Shown here: positions 23,710-28,523 of the stretch, piece by piece | Position numbering within the stretch: position 1 is the first letter of the stretch | Layout of the letters: each line of letters opens with the position of its first letter | Assembly (NCBI RefSeq): GCF_900491745.1 | Contig: NZ_UETR01000039.1 | Span: forward strand, 1 to 28,523 | Direction of reading: 5' to 3' | Length of the DNA: 28,523 bases | DNA from: Amarolinea aalborgensis | GTDB lineage: Bacteria > Chloroflexota > Anaerolineae > SSC4 > Amarolineaceae | Notes under the pieces: model-generated | What the model was told of the DNA's origin: nothing | The model's database searches: none | What the model saw: only the letters and a program-made list of their open reading frames with translations | Position numbers and translations under genes: made by a program

Positions 23710-23768
23710 GGTTCAACTCCTTTGCGCCGAGGCCGCTAGAGACTCGCGATCCGTCTCCGAGCAAACAA

Positions 23769-23835
23769 ATCGCCCAATGTCCCATCCATGCCGCCACGTT
23801 ATTGCCTGGACGGGGTAGGGGCGACCTTGGGCGAT
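23769..23835. repeat. Spaced 9-bp inverted repeat upstream of the ArsR/ferredoxin gene
   Basis: ATCGCCCAA (23769-23777) and TTGGGCGAT (23827-23835) are exact complements separated by 49 bases, between the FmdE-3 stop and the ArsR-like start. It may be a long-loop hairpin or a pair of operator half-sites for the adjacent regulator. No promoter hexamers are convincing here. Confidence 0.4.
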
Positions 23836-23842
23836 CGCTCGA

Positions 23843-24445
23843 TCAGCGGTCGTAGCCCGAACAGGGAATGCACAGGTGTTGGTCGCCCACAACGCGGCGG
23901 TAAGCGTGCGCCACCAGCTCGCCGCAGCGATCGCACTTGGCAAAGCCCATCACCTCGGGCAGCCAGTTATACGGGTAGTCGAAGACGGGGCCGACGGTCA
24001 GTACGTCGCTCTCCGGCGCGTTCCAGACCAGGTTGACCAGCTCCATCTGGTCAGCCTCGGCGATCTCGTCGGGCGAGATGCCGGCTGAGCGCTGCTGCAT
24101 GAAGGACGACGCGGCGATCTGTTTTTGCAAGGTCGGCTTGTAGGAGACGCGCACGGCCCGCTCTCCGTCCTTGTCAATCAGCGTCACGGCCAGTTTGCCC
24201 AGCGGGTTCTTGCGCATGTTGCCCTTGCCGAAGGTGCAGCCGGTGGTATATTGCACGCCATCGCCAAAGCACATTCCGCCATGCTCCTCGCCGGTCTCGA
24301 TGATGGCATAGAGCTGGGTGCCGCCGGCGCGTTTAGCGTTCAGCGCGGCGAGGGCCGCCAACCCAACTCGCACACCGGCTACGCTGGCCCAGCAGCGGTG
24401 TCCGTGAAATTTCAGGGTGTCATTCAAAATCTCTTGATCGTTCAT
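23843..24445 (-). CDS. FmdE-family protein with C-terminal zinc ribbon, paralogue 3
   Basis: Third FmdE member, 200 residues from the ATG giving MNDQEILNDT, which has GGAG twelve bases upstream. KFHGHRCWASVAGVRVGLAAL has Cys18 but Trp instead of the usual Pro after it. MCFGDGVQYTTGCTFGKGN keeps Cys59 and Cys70, and the zinc ribbon KCDRCGELVAHAY plus CIPCSGYDR is intact. The frame is open for another 45 codons upstream, including an ATG (MSSEVKVVDS) just after the TSUP gene, so a longer N-terminus cannot be excluded, though the extension does not resemble FmdE. Function unknown. Confidence 0.83.
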   Translation of the reverse strand: MNDQEILNDTLKFHGHRCWASVAGVRVGLAALAALNAKRAGGTQLYAIIETGEEHGGMCFGDGVQYTTGCTFGKGNMRKNPLGKLAVTLIDKDGERAVRVSYKPTLQKQIAASSFMQQRSAGISPDEIAEADQMELVNLVWNAPESDVLTVGPVFDYPYNWLPEVMGFAKCDRCGELVAHAYRRVVGDQHLCIPCSGYDR

Positions 24446-24588
24446 CTTCTTAGTTGCTCCTTGTGTTTGCTGGTTGGCCTGAGCCACCGTGGTCGTCAGC
24501 CGCGCAGCCATCTTTCTTGCCGAGGGTACCCGCGCGGCACTGATCATTCTGCTGTCTACGACCTTGACTTCAGAACTCATTTCCAATC

Positions 24589-25344
24589 CTAACTGGCAAG
24601 CAGAATCCAGGCGCGCTGCACGGCCAGGATCACCAATGCCATGGCGAAAATACGACTCAGGGTCAGCGACTTGACCCGCTTGGCCATGAAGCGCGCGCCC
24701 AACCACGCGCCTACCACGGCGGCGATAGAGGTGAGAATCAACATCAGCCAGTCGAATTGAGCATCGCCCAGGTGCGCCGCAAAGGCCGAAAACGAGGGCG
24801 CCGTGACAATCACAGAATTGGTCGCAGCGGCAATGCGCGCCGTGTAGCCGAGCATAACCAGGGTGGGCATCATCAGAAAGCCCGGCCCGACGCCGAGAAA
24901 ACCGGCGAAGGTACCAATGAACGCACTGAGAAGTCCGCCCTTAACCCGGGTCGTGTCGGCGATGACGGGGGTTTGGCTATCGTTCATCGCCGGCGGGAAG
25001 GCCATGCGATAGGCAAGAAAGAACAGGACGCCGACATACATCCACCAAACCACCGTGGTGCTGACAAATTGCAGCAGCCAGACGCCAAGCGGCGCGACAA
25101 GCGTTGTGATGATCAATAACGGGATGGCTGTGCGCCAATCCACCATGCGGGCGCGCGCGAAGGTGATCGCCCCGGAGATGGCCGTCAGGCCATTGAGCCA
25201 CAACGACCAGGGCATGATCACGTGCTTCAGGTCGAAGCCAAACAGCCCCAGCACTGGCGTCGCAATGAAGGCGACCCCCAGACCCAACATGCCGGCCAAA
25301 AACGAGAGCCCAAACAAGAGGGCGCTCAGAATAACGTAGAGCAT
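24589..25344 (-). CDS. TSUP (TauE/SafE-type) permease, copy 2
   Basis: A 251-residue membrane protein of the TauE/SafE family with about eight helices. The N-terminal half has LSFLAGMLGLGVAFIATPVLGLFGFD; the second half signature is GLLSAFIGTFAGFLGVGPGFLMMPTLVMLGY. It belongs to the same family as copy 1 but is clearly divergent, so different anions may be moved. AAGGAG lies upstream of the ATG. Located directly before FmdE-3, as copy 1 directly precedes FmdE-2 in transcription order, so TSUP-FmdE is a repeated unit. Confidence 0.85.
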   Translation of the reverse strand: MLYVILSALLFGLSFLAGMLGLGVAFIATPVLGLFGFDLKHVIMPWSLWLNGLTAISGAITFARARMVDWRTAIPLLIITTLVAPLGVWLLQFVSTTVVWWMYVGVLFFLAYRMAFPPAMNDSQTPVIADTTRVKGGLLSAFIGTFAGFLGVGPGFLMMPTLVMLGYTARIAAATNSVIVTAPSFSAFAAHLGDAQFDWLMLILTSIAAVVGAWLGARFMAKRVKSLTLSRIFAMALVILAVQRAWILLAS

Positions 25345-25370
25345 AATCCGGTCTCCTTGTCTGGCCAGCC

Positions 25371-25721
25371 TTACGCTGAGGCGGGTAAGAACTGTTCGAT
25401 CGCATCCAGCGCGTGAGCCGCATAGATAGATGCCGGGCCGCCGCCCATCAGCAGGGCGACGCCGATGGTGTCCAAAAGCTGTGCACGGGTGGCGCCCACG
25501 GCCACGGCGTCGTGGGTGTGATAGGCGATGCAGCCGTCACAGTGCACGGCGATGCCGATGGCCAGGGCCATCAGTTCCTTGGTCTTGGCGTCCAACGCCC
25601 CCGCTTCGACGGCTTTTTTGTGCAGCCGCGCAAAGCCGCTCATCGGGCCTGGAGCCTCCTGTCCCAGTTGCGCCAGGCGCCGCTCAAGGTGTTGGTAATA
25701 GGCGATGTAATCGGTTATCAT
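25371..25721 (-). CDS. Carboxymuconolactone decarboxylase/AhpD-like protein with CxxC-H motif
   Basis: A 116-residue helical protein with the AhpD-like redox motif HCDGCIAYHTH (Cys61, Cys64, His68), flanked by LDAKTKELMALAIGIAV and AQLLDTIGVALLMGGGPA. AhpD-like proteins with this motif can act as thiol peroxidase or disulfide reductase partners. Unlike the CMD gene in the arsenic operon, this one keeps both active cysteines. The ATG overlaps the stop of the PIG-L gene by four bases, so translation is coupled. Confidence 0.87.
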   Translation of the reverse strand: MITDYIAYYQHLERRLAQLGQEAPGPMSGFARLHKKAVEAGALDAKTKELMALAIGIAVHCDGCIAYHTHDAVAVGATRAQLLDTIGVALLMGGGPASIYAAHALDAIEQFLPASA

Positions 25722-26440
25722 GATGTCCTCATCAGAGTTGGCTCGAACAGGTCGGTCCAGCCTGTGTCGTTGCCGACGATAGGCCGGGCCAGGGTGAAGT
25801 ACTCGTGACAGGTAAGGCGCTCGGCCTCGATCTCAGGTGGCCCGGAGAAGGGCGGGTCCTGGCTGGCGTGGCACTGGATGGCGCGCACCTTGGTCACCAA
25901 ATGGTCGGCCACGTCAATGGCCGCCACCGACCCGCCGGCGAGTTCCTGTGACGGGATCACGCCGCAGCCTTGCAGCGTCGCCGCGGAGGGCGCCAGGTAG
26001 TAGAGCCGCGCGGGGAGCGCAGCCTGGTCGAAAGCTGATGTCGTCATGCGATGAATGGCCAGGTGGTCGGGGTGGCCAGAGATGCCGTCGGGACCAAACG
26101 TGATGACAGTCTGTGGCCCCACCGCGCGCAGAATGTTGACGAGCTGGCCGACGACCGTGTCCGCGTCGGCGGCGGCCAATTGGCCGTCCAGATACCCGAG
26201 GAAACGCACGTCGGCCAGCCCCAGCGCTGCGGCGGCAGCCTGCAGCTCGCGCGTCCGGATTTGGGCGGTGTCAGCCGCACTCAGGCCAGGAATGCCAGCT
26301 TCGCCGCGCGTGGCGCACACCAGCGTCACCCGCGCGCCCTCGGCGGCGTATTTTGCGAGTGTGCCGCCCATGGGGAAACTCTCATCGTCTGGGTGGGCTA
26401 ACACCACTAACAGGGTTCTCTGCGCCATCGGTGCATTCAT
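25718..26440 (-). CDS. PIG-L family zinc deacetylase (BshB/MshB-like)
   Basis: A 240-residue protein of the LmbE/PIG-L N-acetylglucosaminyl deacetylase family. Zinc ligands are in AHPDDESFPMGGTLAKYA (about 15-32) and GHPDHLAIHRM near the middle; VTLVCATRGEAG is typical. Members deacetylate GlcNAc-type sugars in bacillithiol and mycothiol biosynthesis as well as other glycans. With so many thiol-redox genes around, a low-molecular-weight thiol role is attractive, but no glycosyltransferase or ligase partner is present. I chose the ATG at MNAPMAQ; the frame stays open upstream but crosses a terminator hairpin. Confidence 0.85.
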   Translation of the reverse strand: MNAPMAQRTLLVVLAHPDDESFPMGGTLAKYAAEGARVTLVCATRGEAGIPGLSAADTAQIRTRELQAAAAALGLADVRFLGYLDGQLAAADADTVVGQLVNILRAVGPQTVITFGPDGISGHPDHLAIHRMTTSAFDQAALPARLYYLAPSAATLQGCGVIPSQELAGGSVAAIDVADHLVTKVRAIQCHASQDPPFSGPPEIEAERLTCHEYFTLARPIVGNDTGWTDLFEPTLMRTS

Positions 26441-26488
26441 GGATCTTGCCCTTTTGCTCACACGATATTGACAGTCATCACATTCTCC

Positions 26489-26504
26489 ATGCAGAATTTT
26501 GCAT
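26489..26504. promoter_or_regulatory. Near-perfect palindrome upstream of the PIG-L gene
   Basis: ATGCAGAATTTTGCAT is a 16-bp palindrome with one mismatched pair, about 50 bases before the PIG-L start and just after the terminator of the upstream gene in transcription order. A candidate operator in an AT-rich stretch that should hold a promoter. Confidence 0.35.
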
Positions 26505-26518
26505 ATATGACAACCCAG

Positions 26519-26551
26519 AAAAACCCCTCGGCGCCAGGCCGAAGGGTTTTT
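26519..26551. terminator. Bidirectional rho-independent terminator
   Basis: AAAAACCC, TCGGC, a five-base loop, GCCGA and GGGTTTTT form a strong hairpin with an A tract and a T tract, with one mismatch. It lies five bases after the stop of the CNNC mini-thioredoxin gene and separates that operon from PIG-L and its followers. Confidence 0.88.
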
Positions 26552-26555
26552 CATT

Positions 26556-26810
26556 TTAGTTAGCCATCGCCGCCGTGGCGAGCCAGGTCTGCACCTCGGC
26601 GACGGTGGGGATGCGCCCGCCGCTGACCAGCTTGCCGTTGATGACCAGGCCCGGCGTGTACAGCAGGCCGTACGTCGGATAGGCGGCGCGATCGGTCACA
26701 TGTTCGATTTCGGCCTCGACGCCGAGCTGCATCACGGCGGCCCTGGCGTTCTCCTCGACCAGGTGGCAGTTGTTGCAGCCTGGGCCGAGCACTTTGATGC
26801 TGATTGTCAT
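26556..26810 (-). CDS. Glutaredoxin/thioredoxin-like mini-protein with CNNC motif
   Basis: An 84-residue redox-active disulfide protein of the small archaeal-type thioredoxin group (MTH895/TM0996-like). SIKVLGPGCNNCHLVEEN carries the active site Cys12 and Cys15; YGLLYTPGLVINGKLVSGG contains the cis-proline. This family is often encoded beside permeases of metalloids or organics. AAGGAG precedes the ATG. It ends at a strong terminator, making it the last gene of the DGC-DGC-OsmC stretch. Confidence 0.9.
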   Translation of the reverse strand: MTISIKVLGPGCNNCHLVEENARAAVMQLGVEAEIEHVTDRAAYPTYGLLYTPGLVINGKLVSGGRIPTVAEVQTWLATAAMAN

Positions 26811-26847
26811 CAGATCGTTTCTCCTTGTTGGTGAGTTGGTTGTTCCG

Positions 26848-27285
26848 TCAATTTGCCATGACGATGATGTTTGGCTCGATGATGATTTCGCTCTTCACTG
26901 AGTTCGCCACCAGGCTGTACTTCTGCGCGGATTCCAGCGCGCGCCGCACCCGTTTTTCGTCGGCCTGTCGCACCACAATCTGTGGATAGAACCGCAGGTG
27001 GGTGAAAATCTCCGTTTGATCCAGCTCGATGCGCTTCGCGCCCTCCGCGTGGCAAGTGTAGCTGACCAGGTCAATCTTGAAGCGTTCGCACGCCCACAGG
27101 AACATCATCATGATGCAGGTGTTGGCCGCGGCCACAAAGGCATCTTCCGGGGTCAACACACCTTCATGGCCGTAAGCGTCGGGCGGTGCGGAAAAGGGCA
27201 TCTGCGGGCCGTTGCCCAAGGTCACGTGTCCCCAGTGTTCGCCGTCCCAACGCACGTCGGTCCAATAAGTCGCTGTCTTTGCCAT
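26848..27285 (-). CDS. OsmC-like protein with one active-site cysteine replaced
   Basis: A 145-residue OsmC/Ohr-fold protein, a family that reduces organic hydroperoxides with two cysteines. The first lies in AFVAAANTCIMMMF (Cys57). The position of the second, usually KYCxVxNSL, reads KYSLVANSV, so Ser124 replaces cysteine and the normal peroxidase cycle would not work unless Cys66 or Cys78 takes over. The ATG overlaps the stop of the upstream DGC gene (TGATG), indicating coupling. It may bind ligands or metals rather than reduce peroxides, an inference. Confidence 0.82.
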   Translation of the reverse strand: MAKTATYWTDVRWDGEHWGHVTLGNGPQMPFSAPPDAYGHEGVLTPEDAFVAAANTCIMMMFLWACERFKIDLVSYTCHAEGAKRIELDQTEIFTHLRFYPQIVVRQADEKRVRRALESAQKYSLVANSVKSEIIIEPNIIVMAN

Positions 27286-28019
27286 CAGGATCGGCTCGCT
27301 TTCTGGGTCTTGTAATCGTTCCAGGCCAGACCCACGGCCTCGGCGTACAGGCTTTCTTGACCCGCGGGCACTGGATTGTAGAGACGCACCGCGGCCAGCA
27401 GGCTGTCCGGCGCGGCGTCGCCGGTGGGTTGACCCTGCGCATCGGCCAGGTCGAAGATCGCGGTCAACGCCAGGAATTCCAGCGTCTGGCCGTGCATCTC
27501 GATCCGGGTGATGGGTATGCCCGAACCGCACGCGCACGCGGCGCCCTCCGTTACCTTCGCAGTCGGAGCAGGGGACGAATCCAGGGCTGCGCCTTTGGTC
27601 CGGCTCCAGCGCACGGCCATCAGCTCATCCACCTTCGCGGCCAGGGCGTCGGCTAACCGGTCCACCACCAGTTGCCCGCCGGCGTCAAGCTTGCGCAGGC
27701 CGTTGGGGGTGGGCAGGCCGTTCTCCTCGATGAAGTCGGTGACGACGAAGCTGGCGGCCGGCGTGTTGCTGTACATTTCCGTCGCGCGCGCGGCGCAGCG
27801 CATCTCGCAGCCGTCAACGGCAATCGTGGGGTAGAACCTGGCAAAGGCGCGATCGCCTTCGCCGCCGGCCAGAAACAGCGGCAGGCAAATCGTCACCGTC
27901 TGCCCGCGGCGCCGTTCCTCCAGGGTTTTGAGCGCGGCCAGGCGCGTCACCAGCCCTGCGGCCATCTCTTCGCCTGAGCAGGCGACAATGCCCACTTTCT
28001 TCTCCAAGAGATCAGGCAT
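27285..28019 (-). CDS. DGC-domain putative zinc/metal-binding protein, long divergent form
   Basis: A 244-residue relative of the DGC family. GIVACSGEEMAAGLV (Cys14) corresponds to the family CSGIGK segment but has lost the GIGKS part. Cys45 and AVDGCEMRCAARATEM (Cys71, Cys75) keep the hallmark DGC motif. A middle linker with ACACGSG adds two cysteines, and the last 70 residues are an extra domain with LEFLALTAIFDLADAQG. GGAGG is well placed before the ATG at MPDLLEKK, which overlaps the end of the short DGC gene by eight bases. Function of the family is unknown; metal binding is inferred from conserved cysteines. Confidence 0.72.
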   Translation of the reverse strand: MPDLLEKKVGIVACSGEEMAAGLVTRLAALKTLEERRRGQTVTICLPLFLAGGEGDRAFARFYPTIAVDGCEMRCAARATEMYSNTPAASFVVTDFIEENGLPTPNGLRKLDAGGQLVVDRLADALAAKVDELMAVRWSRTKGAALDSSPAPTAKVTEGAACACGSGIPITRIEMHGQTLEFLALTAIFDLADAQGQPTGDAAPDSLLAAVRLYNPVPAGQESLYAEAVGLAWNDYKTQKASRS

Positions 28020-28440
28020 GGTCTGCCTCCTGCACGCCGTCAACCACCGCGGCCGCCTCGGTCGCCATGATACGCGCCAGGGCCAGCCCGCCCTCGTTTA
28101 GCTCCGCAATGCCTTGCGGCTTGAGCTGGCGGTGCTGCCGGTATGCGTCGAGCACGCGGAAATTTTCTACGACCACCGCGCCGGCCTCGCTGACGTTCTT
28201 GCGCGCGCACTCCAGGTTGCAGCCGTCAATCGTAATCGCCGCCCGGCCCTTGATGTTCTGCTTGAGGGCTGCGTCGCCCAAGACCACCAGGGAGAGCGGG
28301 AGCAGCTCAACCTGGTCGGGCCGCAGTTCCTCGGCCAGGATATACGCGGCTTCGCGCGTCACCGTCCCATACGACTTGCCGATGCCTGAACACGGCACCA
28401 CCAGCACTCGATCTGACCGGGGCGTTGCCTTCTTGTCCAT
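28012..28440 (-). CDS. DGC-domain putative zinc-binding protein
   Basis: A 142-residue member of the DGC family. VLVVPCSGIGKSYGTVTREA (Cys17) and AITIDGCNLECARKNV (Cys74, Cys78) are the conserved motifs, named for Asp-Gly-Cys. Members are found mainly in anaerobes, in clusters with DUF169, thioredoxins and Fe-S proteins, and have no confirmed function. GGACAG precedes the ATG. The next gene downstream is a longer paralogue whose start overlaps its end, so the two may form a complex. Confidence 0.85.
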   Translation of the reverse strand: MDKKATPRSDRVLVVPCSGIGKSYGTVTREAAYILAEELRPDQVELLPLSLVVLGDAALKQNIKGRAAITIDGCNLECARKNVSEAGAVVVENFRVLDAYRQHRQLKPQGIAELNEGGLALARIMATEAAAVVDGVQEADHA

Positions 28441-28459
28441 AGACGATCTCTGTCCTTTC

Positions 28460-28523
28460 CTACGCGGCTGCGGCTTCAGCCTGGGCTTTCATGACCGCAA
28501 AATAGGCGTCAGCATCCAGCAGG
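28460..28523 (-). CDS. C-terminal end of an unidentified gene cut by the window edge
   Basis: The last 20 codons of a minus-strand gene are visible, ending AYFAVMKAQAEAAAA and a TAG, 19 bases before the short DGC gene. The frame runs off the window. The helical Ala-rich tail is too short to assign a family; co-transcription with the DGC genes is likely from spacing. Confidence 0.55.
   Translation of the reverse strand, partial: LLDADAYFAVMKAQAEAAAA

Noticed and set aside
18827..24445. Possible nitrogenase or formylmethanofuran dehydrogenase cluster suggested by NifX-like and FmdE proteins
   Set aside because: No nifHDK, nifB, fwd or fmd catalytic subunits are encoded; the families alone do not indicate these pathways.
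24446..24588. Upstream extension of FmdE-3 as a separate small gene or N-terminal domain
   Set aside because: The 45 extra codons are in frame and open, but have no recognisable domain and a good ribosome-binding site precedes the internal ATG that matches the family start.

Overview
The window is a GC-rich (about 60-65%), gene-dense bacterial segment with many ATGA-type start/stop overlaps. The mixture of FmdE, DGC, DUF169, YlbF, TSUP, PIG-L and ArsA/ArsD families, plus a small hairpin-rich repeat, suggests a Chloroflexota (Anaerolineae-like) genome. That placement is an inference; no rRNA or tRNA was seen to anchor it. I saw no CRISPR array, integrase, transposase gene or replication origin.

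Layout. (1) Positions 1-1824 hold an SLC13-type permease on the minus strand, followed by a 371-base gap with a 184-bp inverted-repeat element and the modA promoter. (2) Positions 2196-4799 hold a compact plus-strand molybdate ABC operon, modABC. (3) Positions 4816-7854 hold a minus-strand ABC pair (ATPase with a C-terminal regulatory-type domain, and a double permease) of the nitrate/sulfonate class, with no binding protein. (4) Positions 8104-13439 are an arsenic-type operon read leftward from a near-consensus promoter with an ArsR palindrome. Its order is arsR, arsD, arsA (fused double ATPase), a truncated dsrE remnant, an AhpD-like protein, thioredoxin-type arsC, two YlbF-family proteins, an FmdB-type zinc ribbon, a YuzD-like thioredoxin fold and an intact DsrE. 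No arsenite pump is present. (5) Positions 13665-18021 hold a duplicated CcdA plus membrane-anchored thioredoxin module (one thioredoxin frameshifted), a CopZ-like Fe-S metallochaperone, a methyltransferase and a CDF metal exporter. (6) Positions 18033-28523 form a long run of poorly characterised redox and metal proteins: DUF169, a NifX/NafY-type protein, three FmdE paralogues, two TSUP permeases, VKOR, a truncated XdhC, an ArsR/ferredoxin continuous frame, an AhpD-like protein, a PIG-L deacetylase, a CNNC mini-thioredoxin, an OsmC-like protein and two DGC proteins. The last gene is cut by the window edge.

How the parts may work together: nearly every gene from 8104 to the end encodes a thiol-redox, Fe-S, zinc-ribbon or metal/metalloid-handling protein, and many families occur in pairs. 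CcdA and VKOR can move electrons or disulfides across the membrane. The thioredoxins, ArsC and DsrE use them inside, and ArsD/ArsA, CopZ and CDF handle metals. modABC, FmdE and XdhC add a molybdenum/tungsten flavour, although no molybdoenzyme catalytic subunit is present. The most interesting parts are the unrelated small proteins of the arsenic operon that share C-terminal cysteine tails, the ArsR/ferredoxin frame, the FmdE trio and the duplication scar at the end of arsA.
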